64,000 bases of DNA from Pseudomonas fluorescens (GCF_000967965.1 NZ_LACC01000014.1:1-64000), one strand, 5' to 3'; counted from the stretch's first letter, positions 15,026-24,570 are shown. Notes: a model not told the origin generated them from the sequence alone. Program-made: numbers and translations.

Positions 15026-16294
15026 TCAAAATCGCCAGGTCATGTTCCCGGTCAAAGCTTGAATCCAGGCATTGTCGAATTGACCGGATACTCGATCGCC
15101 CGATACGGATTTGGTCTGCTCAACCGGCATGTCGCCGAGCCAGACCATGGCCCAACTGACGTTGACATCGGTGTCCTTGTTCAGAGCATAGGTGGCTCCT
15201 GTGGCAATACGCCAGGATTCATTCATTGGCACCACCACACTGCGGTTGCTGTCCGAGACGGCGCTGCTGTCGTAGGCCACGCCGAAGTTCCACAACCACT
15301 GCTCGGTGGCCTGGTATTGTGCGCCAAGGGAGAGGTGCCAGGTGTCCTTGAAGCCGGCGTCGACCGTTTTCGATTGCGCTCCAAACGCGGTGGTGTCGAC
15401 CTCTACGGCAATGTCGCCGAACTCCGACCAGTCCTGCCAGTTGGCCGAGGCCAGCAGCGCCCATTGCCGGTCCAGTTGCTGGAACAGACTCAGGGTGACG
15501 GTTTGCGGCACCTTCATGTCCAGTTCGGTATTGGTGTTGTTCACGCGGTCCAGCAGCCGGCCATCGCCCTTCACGTCGAGCCGGTCCTCGAAGTCCAGGT
15601 CGACCTGGCTGGTGTAGGTCAGGCCGATGCGCGTGCCGGGTTGCGGGGCGTAGATCACGCCGACGTTGGCGCCATAGCCCCAGGTGTTGTCCCGGTACTT
15701 GTATTGGCCGTCAGCGCGGTCAGTGAAGCCGAAAGGGGAGCGGTCGATGGCGGTGTCGGCCTTCAACATGCCGTACATGGCCTTGATGCCAAGGCCCACC
15801 GACCACTGCTCGTTGAAGCGATACGCCACGCTGGGCACCAGCGACAAGCCGAGCAGGCTGGAGTTTTGTGCGAAGTAGCGGCCGGACCAGTCATTGTCGT
15901 AATTGACCGCCAGGCCGAAGTCACCGTACTGGCCGAAACCGACGCTCCAGTGCTCGTCCAGTTCATGGCTGATGAAGAAGCTGCCACCGGGAATCGGATC
16001 AAGGGCATTGCCACTGCCGCTGCCCGGGGTATTGCTGCCAGAGTCGCGGTCGAAGCTCAGGTCGCCGTACAGGACCTGCAGGCCGGCGGTGATTTGTGTA
16101 CCGGGCAGAAAGCTCATGCCCGCGGGGTTGCTGGCGATGGTCGAGGGGCCTTGGGCACGGGCGGCGGCACCGGCGTTGGCCAGGCCGGCGTTATCGGTGC
16201 CGATTTCATAGAGCATGATGCCGCCGGCCCAGGCTTGCTGGCAGCACAGGGCAAGTAGCGCAGAGGCGGGCAGGGTAGTTGTTTTTATCTGCAT
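15026..16294 (-). CDS. FadL/OmpP1-family outer membrane transporter
   Basis: Outer membrane beta-barrel of 422 residues for long-chain fatty acids or other hydrophobic compounds. The signal peptide ends QQAWA, then the conserved N-terminus GGIMLYEIGTDNAGLANAGAA and NPAGMSFLPGTQI follow, as in FadL. The C-terminus ends in the aromatic LTGNMTWRF expected of a barrel protein. The neighbours (DUF3313 lipoprotein downstream, arylsulfatase upstream on the same strand) suggest uptake of a hydrophobic sulfate ester or its product (inference). Confidence 0.9.
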   Translation of the reverse strand: MQIKTTTLPASALLALCCQQAWAGGIMLYEIGTDNAGLANAGAAARAQGPSTIASNPAGMSFLPGTQITAGLQVLYGDLSFDRDSGSNTPGSGSGNALDPIPGGSFFISHELDEHWSVGFGQYGDFGLAVNYDNDWSGRYFAQNSSLLGLSLVPSVAYRFNEQWSVGLGIKAMYGMLKADTAIDRSPFGFTDRADGQYKYRDNTWGYGANVGVIYAPQPGTRIGLTYTSQVDLDFEDRLDVKGDGRLLDRVNNTNTELDMKVPQTVTLSLFQQLDRQWALLASANWQDWSEFGDIAVEVDTTAFGAQSKTVDAGFKDTWHLSLGAQYQATEQWLWNFGVAYDSSAVSDSNRSVVVPMNESWRIATGATYALNKDTDVNVSWAMVWLGDMPVEQTKSVSGDRVSGQFDNAWIQALTGNMTWRF

Positions 16295-16362
16295 TGAAAT
16301 CCCTCAGCAATTGTCCATTTCGAATACGGGTGGACTGCACCAGCCACCCGTGGATTCGGCTG

Positions 16363-17976
16363 TTACTTGGCCATCTCTGCTCGAGCCTTGGCGATCTTGG
16401 CTTTAACCGAGTCGAGGTTGAAACTCGCGCCTTTTTGCATCGGCGGGAACTCGATCGCTGTTTCAGCCAGTTTGGCCACCTGCTGCTGGACGAACACGAA
16501 ACGCCAGAATTGGAACTTGAACCAGTCGAAGTATTGTTGCGAACCCTGTGCGGCCTGATTTTCCGGCCAGCCCATGCGCTCGAATGGGTCGAGTCGAAGA
16601 TTGGTCAGGTTCGGCACGTCCACATCAACTTTAGCCCCCAACCAGCCACCCGGTTGGTCAATGAAGCGATATTTGTAGTCGTCTATGCGCACTGCACCCA
16701 AGGAGCTTTCTCCGAAGTAGAAAACTTCATGTCGGTTCGACGGACCTTTTCCGGTGATCATTGGAGTTTGATCATAGCCGTCCAGGTGAACTTTGTAGGT
16801 GGTATCGCCCAATTGTTTGCCTTTGAGCAGTTCGGCGGTGATGTTCGGGTTGCCTGCCGCCGCGACCAGGGTCGGGAACCAGTCCATGCCGGACATGATG
16901 CCGTTGGCGATCTGATTGGCCGGCACCTTGCCTGGCCAGCGAATGATTGCCGGCACCCGGAAGCCACCTTCCATGACCGTGCCTTTGCCCATGGCGAACG
17001 GGGTGGTGCCGCCATCGGGCCAGGTGAAGTTTTCCGCACCGTTGTCGGTGGTGAAGATCACGATGGTGTTGTCGTCCATGCCGTCTTTCTTCAGCTTCGC
17101 CAGGACGTCGCCAACGATGTCATCGAGCTGCGCCATGCCGGCTTCCTGTTCCGACCAGCCATTCTGCGAGTTGCGCATGGCTTCGTACTTGTCGGACAGG
17201 TGCGTGACGATGTGCATGCGGGTCGGGTTGAGCCAGACGAAGAACGGTTTGTTGTCCTGCTTGGCCTTGTCGATGAAAGAGAAGGCCTTGTCGCGAATCT
17301 CCTCGTCGACAGTTTTCATCCGCTCCGGATAGAGCGTGCCGGCATCCTCGATTTTCTGCTTGCCCACCTTGCCCCAGCGCGGCATCACGGTCGTGTCATC
17401 GGTGGTGGAGGCCCAACTGTGGACCATGTTGCGTGGGCCGACGCTGTCCAGCAGCTCCTTCGGATAATTGGGGTGCGCCGGGTCTTCCATGGCGTCGAGG
17501 TGATAGAGGTAGCCGAAGAATTCATCGAAACCGTGGACGGTGGGCAGGAACTGGTTGAGGTCGCCCAAGTGGTTCTTGCCGAACTGGCCGGTGGCATACC
17601 CCATGGCCTTGAGCGCGGTCGCGATGGTGACGGCTTCGGCGGGAATCCCCACGGGCGAGCCGGCCTGGCCGACGGTGGTCATGCCCGTACGAATCGGCAG
17701 TTCGCCGGTGATGAAGTTGGCGCGTCCGGCGGTGCAACTGGCTTCGGCGTAGTAATCGGTGAAACGCATGCCTTCATTCGCCAGTTGGTCGAGGTTGGGG
17801 GTTCTGCCGGCCATCATGCCCTGGTTGTAGACGCCGATATTCGACCAGCCGATATCGTCGCCCATGATCACCAGGATGTTGGGGGCCTTGTCGGCGGCCA
17901 GGGCCTGACCGGGAAACGCCATTGCAGACAGCAACAGGGGGACTGCAAACATCGAGGATAAGGTTGTCCGGTTCAT
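16363..17976 (-). CDS. Arylsulfatase (type I, formylglycine-dependent)
   Basis: Sulfatase of 537 residues with a signal peptide (about 1-28, ALAADKAPN). The metal-binding start is NILVIMGDDIGWSNIG. The formylglycine site is ASCTAGRANFITG, a Cys-type core C-x-A-x-R that deviates from the classic C-x-P-S-R at position 4 (Gly). Other active-site segments are VWLNPTRMHIVTHL and VIFTTDNGAENFTWPDGG. It hydrolyses sulfate esters in the periplasm and needs a formylglycine-generating enzyme encoded elsewhere. It lies 68 bases upstream of the FadL gene on the same strand. Confidence 0.9.
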   Translation of the reverse strand: MNRTTLSSMFAVPLLLSAMAFPGQALAADKAPNILVIMGDDIGWSNIGVYNQGMMAGRTPNLDQLANEGMRFTDYYAEASCTAGRANFITGELPIRTGMTTVGQAGSPVGIPAEAVTIATALKAMGYATGQFGKNHLGDLNQFLPTVHGFDEFFGYLYHLDAMEDPAHPNYPKELLDSVGPRNMVHSWASTTDDTTVMPRWGKVGKQKIEDAGTLYPERMKTVDEEIRDKAFSFIDKAKQDNKPFFVWLNPTRMHIVTHLSDKYEAMRNSQNGWSEQEAGMAQLDDIVGDVLAKLKKDGMDDNTIVIFTTDNGAENFTWPDGGTTPFAMGKGTVMEGGFRVPAIIRWPGKVPANQIANGIMSGMDWFPTLVAAAGNPNITAELLKGKQLGDTTYKVHLDGYDQTPMITGKGPSNRHEVFYFGESSLGAVRIDDYKYRFIDQPGGWLGAKVDVDVPNLTNLRLDPFERMGWPENQAAQGSQQYFDWFKFQFWRFVFVQQQVAKLAETAIEFPPMQKGASFNLDSVKAKIAKARAEMAK

Positions 17977-18159
17977 GTCGAGCTCCTGCGTACTAGCGTG
18001 AGTACATCGAGACGAGCCCCCAACCGTCGTTGAAATGCGTTACCCCCCGCGAAGAGAGTAGGTTTGAATTGCGAAATATCCAGTAATGAATAGTCAGAAA
18101 GTGAGTGTTTCAGGCACTTTTCTGCGAAATGGCGTTCCGCTAAAGCAGCCGCTCAAATC

Positions 18160-18184
18160 GGGCGGCGAGCGATACTCGCCGCCC
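18160..18184 (-). terminator. GC-rich hairpin after DUF3303 gene
   Basis: GGGCGGCGAG-CGATA-CTCGCCGCCC, a perfect 10-base stem, 8 bases beyond the stop of the minus-strand gene. There is no clear poly-T on either side, so termination is probable but not sure. The rest of 17977-18192 shows nothing else. Confidence 0.6.
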
Positions 18185-18192
18185 TCCCTTCG

Positions 18193-18474
18193 TCATTTCC
18201 GGTCGGCAGTGGCGGCCAGCAATGGCGCGATTTGCTCATCGGTCAATGCGGCATGCACGTCCATGCTCATCAGGTCGTTCCACTCCAGTACCCATTTTTG
18301 AATCGGCACAAAATCACTCGCCTCGGCAATGCCGAAGCCGGCCGAACTCCCTACAGCGTGCCAGCGCCCGTGCATGGTGACGCCTGCGGGCGGTGCGCCA
18401 CCGGTCTTGAGAAAACGTGCGATTGCGGCATCACGGTTGTCCGGGCTGATTGTCCAGCTGACGATGAATAACAT
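18193..18474 (-). CDS. DUF3303 small protein
   Basis: Protein of 93 residues beginning MLFIVSWTISPDNRDAAI. The pattern fits DUF3303, a ferredoxin-like small domain: RFLKTGGAPPAGVTMHGRWH, then FGIAEASDFVPIQKWVLEW. Its function is unknown. The start ATG was chosen for the typical MLFIV beginning. It follows the HD-domain gene by about 200 bases on the same strand. Confidence 0.8.
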   Translation of the reverse strand: MLFIVSWTISPDNRDAAIARFLKTGGAPPAGVTMHGRWHAVGSSAGFGIAEASDFVPIQKWVLEWNDLMSMDVHAALTDEQIAPLLAATADRK

Positions 18475-18678
18475 CGGCCACCTCCTGTTGCACATCGGCA
18501 CCTGTTGTCTGCGCGTACCTGGCTGGCGCCGGGGCCGTGGCCACGCTTGGGTTTCCAGTTCCGTCCTGGCTGGCTTGCGGCAAAATCTCCCAAGGAAGGC
18601 ATAGCAGTGCCTCGCGATTCCTGTATGACCGCTGATCCTGTTCCGGTGCATTTTCGAGGGGGGTAACAGACGCCTGTT

Positions 18679-19218
18679 TCACCAGCGCAACATGGGCAGC
18701 GGGCGCAGCGGCGAGCGGATGAGTTGCCGGGCTGAAAGCTTCATCAGCATCGAGTGAAAACCGTGATCGGGAAAGGTCGCCTGCACGGTTTTGATGAAGC
18801 TGCGGGGCAAGCCGAAACGCACCAGACCCAGGGACACGTCCACCAGATCGGCCTGGCGGAAGGGTTCGACGCTGTCGGCGTAGGCACCGCGATATCGGCG
18901 CAGCTTGTGATGCTCAAGTATCAACGCGCTGACTTCATCCTTCAGTTCCGGCCGTTGCTGGTTGTCGAGGTACTCGGTGGCCAGGGCAATGGACGGCGGC
19001 AGGTAGTCGAGGGTGTCATCGGTCCAGATACCCATGTCATGAAACGCCGCCGCGATTTGTACGGCGTCCGGGGACAGGCCATCGGCACCGCGCAGGGCAC
19101 CATGGAAATTCAGCACTCGGTAAATGTGGTTGCGGTAGCCCTGCAGGTCGGCCCCGATGGCCAGGGCGAACGAGGTGAGAATCTCGTCGGTGAGGGGGAA
19201 TTCGAGAGGAGGTTTCAT
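18679..19218 (-). CDS. HD-domain phosphohydrolase-like protein
   Basis: Cytoplasmic protein of 179 residues with the HD metal-binding signature: His in YRNHIYRVLNF, the doublet AAAFHDMGIWTDDT, and a later Asp in RQADLVDVSLG. HD domains hydrolyse phosphomonoesters or nucleotides; the substrate here is unknown. The start codon overlaps the stop of the upstream gene (TGATG). The pair is probably coupled. Confidence 0.82.
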   Translation of the reverse strand: MKPPLEFPLTDEILTSFALAIGADLQGYRNHIYRVLNFHGALRGADGLSPDAVQIAAAFHDMGIWTDDTLDYLPPSIALATEYLDNQQRPELKDEVSALILEHHKLRRYRGAYADSVEPFRQADLVDVSLGLVRFGLPRSFIKTVQATFPDHGFHSMLMKLSARQLIRSPLRPLPMLRW

Positions 19219-19619
19219 CAGGCGTCACGCAACAGGTCGTTGGCATTGAGCAGGTCGTAGGCGATCTCCGGGCGCTTTTCCAAGGCCCGGCGGATGGCGG
19301 CGGGGATGTTGGCGCGGGTCTTGCGACACAGCCCCGGCAGTTCACCAACCTGGATACCGATGCCGCGCATGGTGCGCACTTCGTTGAAACCGGGGGCGAT
19401 GTCCACGCGGATGCCCAACTGTTCGAGCATGCGCCGTTGCAGGTGCTCCAGATCGCTCAGGCTCTGCAGGTTCTCCAGGCGTTCGATCAGGCGTTTTTCT
19501 TCGTTGCGGGTCAGAAACAGAATGCGCAGGTCCGCCCCTGGTGTTTCCAGCAACGGGTCACGCCCGCAGTCGCAGGCGCCGGGCGGGCAGGGTGAGCGGA
19601 TCGCAGCGGTGGTGGTCAT
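19218..19619 (-). CDS. Conserved hypothetical with CDCG motif
   Basis: Protein of 133 residues. The N-terminal Cys cluster CPPGACDCGRDPLLE could bind metal. A helical part follows (NEEKRLIERLENLQSLSD), then VRTMRGIGIQVGELPGLCRK. I recall similar proteins in Pseudomonas without known function. An upstream TTG is in frame, but the ATG giving MTTTAAIRSP is preferred. It is coupled to the HD gene. Confidence 0.7.
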   Translation of the reverse strand: MTTTAAIRSPCPPGACDCGRDPLLETPGADLRILFLTRNEEKRLIERLENLQSLSDLEHLQRRMLEQLGIRVDIAPGFNEVRTMRGIGIQVGELPGLCRKTRANIPAAIRRALEKRPEIAYDLLNANDLLRDA

Positions 19620-19685
19620 GGGGATCAATCATAGAGCGCTGTGATCGAGTTTGCCCATAGGGATTTTTTGGGGGATGCAAAGCAA

Positions 19686-19776
19686 TGTGGGAGCGAGCTT
19701 GCTCGCGATGGCGTCGTGTCAGGCAACAGTGATGTTGACTGCAAAAACGCTATCGCGAGCAGGCTCGCTCCCACAG
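19686..19776. repeat. REPIN
   Basis: TGTGGGAGCGAGCTTGCTCGCG and GCGAGCAGGCTCGCTCCCAC about 45 bases apart. It lies upstream of the hypothetical gene and downstream of the decarboxylase. Confidence 0.85.
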
Positions 19777-19799
19777 GTGTTGCGGTGAAACTGCGTGAC

Positions 19800-22085
19800 C
19801 TATTTCAGTACCAGCATCCGATAAACGCCGTCTTCGACTTCGATCCCGTGGGTGTCATGGGTGAAGCCGGGGAAGGATTTGTCGAAGGCTTCCAGTGCCT
19901 TGAGATACGCCAGCAACGGACCGTCCGCAGGCCCCGCGTTCTCTCCCGGCATGAGCAACGGGATACCTGGTGGATACGGCACGATACCGGTCGCGGCGAG
20001 GCGTCCGGCGGCTTCGTTGAGCGTCACCAGCTCGATGTCGTTGCGCACCAGTTTTTCGTAGGCCTCCACCGGGCTGAACTCGGCTTTTGGCAGGGTGCCG
20101 AAGGCCTGGGACATGTTGGCGGTGGTCTTGTGTTTCTTCATGGCGGCGAAGATTTCGTCGGCCAGATCCTTCAGGCCCATGCCGGCATAGCGATGCTGGT
20201 TGGCGTTGTACAGGTCGGGCAGGCACAGCTCGAGCTCGGCGTTGTCGTCGTAGTCACGCTTGAAGTCGAGCAGGGCGTTGAGCAGCGTGCCCCACTTGCC
20301 TTTGGTGATGCCGATGGAGAACAGGAACAGGATGGTGAAGTCGGTAGTCTTCTCGACCACGATACCCTGACGACCCAGGTACGCCGTGACCACGCAGGCG
20401 GGGATGCCGTTGGCGAGCAGGTTGCCGTCGTCGCCCATGCCCGGGGCAAGTACCGAAACCTTGATCGGGTCGAGCATGCAGTAACCGTCTTCGATGTCGC
20501 CGAAGCCGTGCCAGACCGCGTTCGGGTGCAGGACCCAGCAATTCGGGTCGGTTTTCAGCGTGGCCGGGTCGACCTCATGGAACGGCACGGTCGCTGCGCC
20601 AACCTGTACGGTCGGCGGCTGCCAGCAGGTGAAGAACCAGTCATCCTTGCTCAGCATCTCGTTGTGCATGCGCGAGAGAACCTGGCGGAAACTGATGGCT
20701 TCTTCGATCGACTCGTTGGTGAGAATCTGCCCGCTCGGAGCTTCCATCATCGCCGAGCTGACGTCGCAGGAGGCCATGATCGCGTAGTTCGGCGAGGTCG
20801 AGGCGTGCATCATGTACGACTCGTTGAAGCGCGCATGTTCGATCGGGTTACGCCCGTTACGCACGTGGATCATCGAGGCCTGGGACAGTGCGGCCAGCAA
20901 CTTGTGGGTCGACTGGGTGGCGAACACGGTCGGCTTGGACTTGTCGTGATCGGCCGGGTTGCCGTGCATGGCATGGCGTCCGCTGTACAGCGGGTTGAAA
21001 CGCGCATAACCGTACCAGGCTTCGTCGAAGTGCAGACGATCCACACTTTCGCCCAGCAACTCTTCGACGCGGGTGACGTTGTAGGTCAGGCCGTCGTAGG
21101 TGGAGTTGGTGACAATGGCGTGCACCGGCGTCGGGTCGATGCCTGCCTTGACCAGCGGGTTGTTGGCGATGGCGGCTTTCACGCCTTCGGCACTCAGGGT
21201 CTGCGGCAGGATCGGGCCGATGATGCCGTAGCGGTTGCGGGTCGGTACCAGGTAGGTCGGAATCGCCCCGGACAGGGTCATCGCGTGCTCGGCGGACTTG
21301 TGGCAATTGCGGTCGCACAGGGCGATCTGGTTGCGCGTGACGCTGGCCATGAGGATGACGCGGTTGGACATCGACGAGCCGTTGGTCACGTAGTACGTGC
21401 GGTGGGCGCCGAAGACCTTGGCGGCATAGCGTTCGCCCTGGCCGATAGGGCCGCTGTGATCGAGCAGCGAACCGAGTTCGCCCACCGAGATCGACAGGTC
21501 GGAACGCAGCAGGTTCTCGCCGAAGAACTCGTAGAAGGCTCGGCCTGCGGTGCTTTTCAGGAACGCGGTGCCGCCGGCATGGCCGGGGGTGTGCCACGAG
21601 TATTCATAGCTGCGGGCAAACTTCACCAGCGCGCCGAACATCGGCGGCAGGGCGGCCTGGCGATAGCGTTCGATGGCCGCCAGGATGCGCCCGCTGAGGA
21701 AACGGGAGGTGTCCTCGGGCAGCCAGATGAAGTCGTCGGCGTGTTGCATGACCAATAACGGAATGGTCGACGCGGTGGTACGGTCACTGATCAGGAACAC
21801 CGGCACCCGGGTGTTGCGCTCGCGCAGCTTGACCAACAGTTTGGTGCAGTCGGCGTGGCCTTCGCTGGTGTCCATTTCCCATCGGATGAGCACGCATTGA
21901 ATGGCAGGGTCCGAGCGCAGGATCGAGGCGGCATCGGTGAGGCTTTCCGAGGCCAGTACGCTGACACCACGTCCCTCTACGTCGTGGACCAGTTGATCCA
22001 GGGCGCGGCCAAACACCGTTCGTTTGTCCGGCGGACTGCTGACCAGTAGCGCCAACATGCCCAGCGAGTGTTTATATTCCGTCAT
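19800..22085 (-). CDS. Arg/Lys/Orn decarboxylase (PLP, fold type I)
   Basis: Decarboxylase of 761 residues. The N-terminal wing is a receiver-like domain (about 1-130). The PLP core shows HTPGHAGGTAFLKS, GSLLDHSGPIG, NRNCHKS-like DRNCHKSAEHA, the Asp of HFDEAWYGYARF and the PLP lysine in ATQSTHKLLAALSQAS. The C-terminal domain ends PYPPGIPLLMPGE. This is the AdiA/LdcA/SpeC group. Arginine, lysine and ornithine specificity cannot be separated by eye. It overlaps the antiporter gene upstream by 4 bases, which is the classic decarboxylase-antiporter pairing for acid resistance or polyamine export. Confidence 0.9.
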   Translation of the reverse strand: MTEYKHSLGMLALLVSSPPDKRTVFGRALDQLVHDVEGRGVSVLASESLTDAASILRSDPAIQCVLIRWEMDTSEGHADCTKLLVKLRERNTRVPVFLISDRTTASTIPLLVMQHADDFIWLPEDTSRFLSGRILAAIERYRQAALPPMFGALVKFARSYEYSWHTPGHAGGTAFLKSTAGRAFYEFFGENLLRSDLSISVGELGSLLDHSGPIGQGERYAAKVFGAHRTYYVTNGSSMSNRVILMASVTRNQIALCDRNCHKSAEHAMTLSGAIPTYLVPTRNRYGIIGPILPQTLSAEGVKAAIANNPLVKAGIDPTPVHAIVTNSTYDGLTYNVTRVEELLGESVDRLHFDEAWYGYARFNPLYSGRHAMHGNPADHDKSKPTVFATQSTHKLLAALSQASMIHVRNGRNPIEHARFNESYMMHASTSPNYAIMASCDVSSAMMEAPSGQILTNESIEEAISFRQVLSRMHNEMLSKDDWFFTCWQPPTVQVGAATVPFHEVDPATLKTDPNCWVLHPNAVWHGFGDIEDGYCMLDPIKVSVLAPGMGDDGNLLANGIPACVVTAYLGRQGIVVEKTTDFTILFLFSIGITKGKWGTLLNALLDFKRDYDDNAELELCLPDLYNANQHRYAGMGLKDLADEIFAAMKKHKTTANMSQAFGTLPKAEFSPVEAYEKLVRNDIELVTLNEAAGRLAATGIVPYPPGIPLLMPGENAGPADGPLLAYLKALEAFDKSFPGFTHDTHGIEVEDGVYRMLVLK

Positions 22086-23491
22086 GCTTGAACCTCCATA
22101 GTGGCTGTATTCAGATTGTTCACCGGCACTGGCTCGGCAGTGAGGTGCTGCGCGCTGACGGTTTGCGTCGGTACGCTATTGTTGAGTGCTTCGAGGCGGA
22201 TCAGACGGTTGTTGACGAAGCCGAACAAGGTGTAACCAACGATCGTGGCCACGCCGCCCAGCATCAGGGCCTGCTCACCGGAACTGTACAGCGCCAGGTA
22301 GCTGTAGGCCGCCGCGATCAGGGCAATGACGTTGGTCACCAGTGCCTTGCCTTCCGGCACGTTGGAGACTTTCTGCATGGTCATCAGCGCGGCCATGGAC
22401 AGGATGTAAGGCACCAGGTTGGTCACCACCGCGAGATTGACCAGGGTATCGAACTGCTTGCTCAAGTCGGGGCTGATGGTGAGCAGGGCCAGCGCGGTCT
22501 GTGCGGCGAGCAGTACCAGCATGCCGACAATCGGTGTGCCCGCCTTGTTGGCCTTGGCGAAGATCGACAGGAAGTAACCGGTGTCGGCCGAGCTTTTGTA
22601 CACCTGGGCAATCGTGAACTGCCAGCCCAGCAACGAACCGATGCAGGCGAGCACCATCGCTGCCATCACGATGTCGCCAACCATTGGAGTGAACATCTTG
22701 GCGAACACCAGGCCGAACGGCGCGGTGGACGCGACCAGTTCTTCGTTGCCGACGATACCGAAGATGACGTTGGTGGAAACGATGTAGATCACCGCTGCAC
22801 CCAAGGTGCCGCCCAGCACCGCAATCGGTACGTTGCGCTCAGGGTTTTCCACCGCGTCGGTGTTGGCGCAAGCCGATTCCAGACCGAGGAAGGCCCACAG
22901 GGTAATTGCCACCGAGGCGCCTGCCGCTTCGAACCAACCCTTGTCGTGGGGGTTCCAGCCAGCGGCGTAAACGCTGCTGTCGAACCAGAACCAGCCCACC
23001 GTGGATACCAGCACCACCGGTGCAATTACACCCCAGACTGTGATCGCGCCAATCCGGCCGGTAATGCTCGCACCGCCAAAGTTGGCGAAGGTGGTGATCC
23101 ACAACAGAGCAATAGTCGCCAAGCCTACTTGCAGTGAATCGAGTTTTATCCCGAACAACACCTGGATATAGCCGACCGCGGTAATACTGATCGCCACGTT
23201 GGCAATCAACAGCGAGAGACCGTAGGTGTAGTTGGTGATGTAGTTACCCGCTTTACCGAAGGTGTATTCGGCATAACCGCCCATGCCGCCGGTCTTTCGG
23301 CTGAGCATCCCGCATCGCGCAAAGGCGTAGGCCAGAGCGAGGGAACCGGTGGCCGTCACCAGCCAGGAGAGGATCGAAATCGCACCGACTTCCGCTAGTT
23401 TCGTCGGTAGTAGCACAATGCCTGAGCCCAACATGTTGACGGCGGTCAACATTGTCAGTTGCCCCACACTCATTTTCTTTGCGACTGACAT
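22082..23491 (-). CDS. APC-family amino acid/amine antiporter (PotE/AdiC-like)
   Basis: Inner-membrane antiporter of 469 residues with about 12 hydrophobic helices. The family signature is at the N-terminus (TAVNMLGSGIVLLPTKLAEV) and in helix 6 (WAFLGLESACANTDAVENPE, with the substrate-binding region). It would exchange the basic amino acid for the polyamine produced by the decarboxylase encoded downstream, consuming a proton per cycle. The ATGA overlap with the decarboxylase supports one operon. The promoter region upstream (23492-23676) is AT-rich and contains TTTGCAAAAAAGG but no operator I recognise. Confidence 0.88.
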   Translation of the reverse strand: MSVAKKMSVGQLTMLTAVNMLGSGIVLLPTKLAEVGAISILSWLVTATGSLALAYAFARCGMLSRKTGGMGGYAEYTFGKAGNYITNYTYGLSLLIANVAISITAVGYIQVLFGIKLDSLQVGLATIALLWITTFANFGGASITGRIGAITVWGVIAPVVLVSTVGWFWFDSSVYAAGWNPHDKGWFEAAGASVAITLWAFLGLESACANTDAVENPERNVPIAVLGGTLGAAVIYIVSTNVIFGIVGNEELVASTAPFGLVFAKMFTPMVGDIVMAAMVLACIGSLLGWQFTIAQVYKSSADTGYFLSIFAKANKAGTPIVGMLVLLAAQTALALLTISPDLSKQFDTLVNLAVVTNLVPYILSMAALMTMQKVSNVPEGKALVTNVIALIAAAYSYLALYSSGEQALMLGGVATIVGYTLFGFVNNRLIRLEALNNSVPTQTVSAQHLTAEPVPVNNLNTATMEVQA

Positions 23492-23676
23492 TCCGTTGCC
23501 TCACTTAGTTGGCGATTGAGAACCTTAGCTATAGCAAAGGTTTGAAAACTCGCAAGAAATTGACGGCCCCCCCATCCGGCTTTTTCATTTATTTGCAAAA
23601 AAGGCACGATGCTGGCCCCCAAGTTTCAAAGTTCTCTTCAAAATTACTTGGTTTTCAATTGGTTAGATAGGTCGAA

Positions 23677-24006
23677 ATGCGCAAGATATGGATCGCATTA
23701 ATCCCGCTAATAGTTGCGGGCATAGCTAACTCGGCTCAAGCAAAAGAACTTGCCGCCAATGATCAGTACATGTGCAGTTGGGGTGCAGGCACCGCTGCAA
23801 GGGCACAGGAACTCAAGCTTTCAGGTGTTTCCTTGTATGCCGCCCGGCAGAAAATCCAGGTCTACAAGTTCGCCAAAAGCTGGATGCGCATGATGGCTCT
23901 TGGCATTACAGAGCAAACTTATGACAGTCCGTCGCGATTCAAACCGACTGCTGTGCGCCAGAGCTTTTATGAGGACTGCGTCAGGTACAAGTTGGCGCGT
24001 AAATAA
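23677..24006 (+). CDS. Small exported hypothetical protein
   Basis: Protein of 109 residues with a signal peptide (about 1-22, SAQA|KEL). The mature part is YMCSWGAGTAARAQELKLSG, helical FAKSWMRMMALGI, and a second Cys in FYEDCVRYK, so it has two cysteines. No family is recognised. It is divergent from the antiporter operon. Confidence 0.7.
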   Translation: MRKIWIALIPLIVAGIANSAQAKELAANDQYMCSWGAGTAARAQELKLSGVSLYAARQKIQVYKFAKSWMRMMALGITEQTYDSPSRFKPTAVRQSFYEDCVRYKLARK

Positions 24007-24129
24007 AGAAGAAGCGGGCGCCGGTCGGATCGACCGCGGTGTGGGGCTGTGGCGTCTATATTGATTGACCATCCCAGCGACCCGATGGGGTGCAAAACCG
24101 GTTTCTTACAACTCAATCAGGAGGTCACC

Positions 24130-24546
24130 ATGAGCCAGATCGATAAAGTGTTGTACACCGCCCAAACCCACACCACCGGCGGGCGTGACGGCGCGTCCCG
24201 CAGCTCCGACGGAATCCTCGACGTGAAGCTGTCGTCGCCGGGTGCGGGCGGTGGCGGTACTAACCCCGAGCAACTGTTCGCTGCCGGGTGGTCAGCCTGT
24301 TTCATCGGCGCCATGCAGGTTGCAGCCAGGGAAATGAAAGTGGCGCTGCCCAAGGATGTGGCCGTCGATGCCGAGGTTGATTTGGGCACCAATGAAGGCG
24401 GCTACCTGCTGCAGGCACGGCTCAATGTCAGCCTGCCAGGGCTGGACCGTGAAACCGCACAGAAAATCGTCGACACTGGGCACCAGTATTGCCCGTACTC
24501 GAAAGCCACGCGCAACAACATCAACGTGGTGCTCAAGCTCGTTTGA
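24130..24546 (+). CDS. ohr: Organic hydroperoxide resistance protein (Ohr/OsmC)
   Basis: Thiol peroxidase of 138 residues that reduces organic hydroperoxides. The two active-site cysteines are present, in AAGWSACFIGAMQ (about residue 60) and HQYCPYSKATRNN (about 125). The N-terminal YTAQTHTTGGRDGASRSSDG is typical of Ohr. The start follows an AGGAGGT ribosome site. No OhrR repressor gene is in the window. Confidence 0.92.
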   Translation: MSQIDKVLYTAQTHTTGGRDGASRSSDGILDVKLSSPGAGGGGTNPEQLFAAGWSACFIGAMQVAAREMKVALPKDVAVDAEVDLGTNEGGYLLQARLNVSLPGLDRETAQKIVDTGHQYCPYSKATRNNINVVLKLV

Positions 24547-24570
24547 GTTGACATGAAAAGGTCTTGATCA

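Noticed and set aside
16279..17961. A 560-codon frame antisense to the arylsulfatase gene
   Set aside because: Mirror of the sulfatase codons; no recognisable protein motif.
19641..21758. A 705-codon frame antisense to the decarboxylase gene
   Set aside because: Explained by GC-biased third positions of the real gene; starts inside REP-like DNA.
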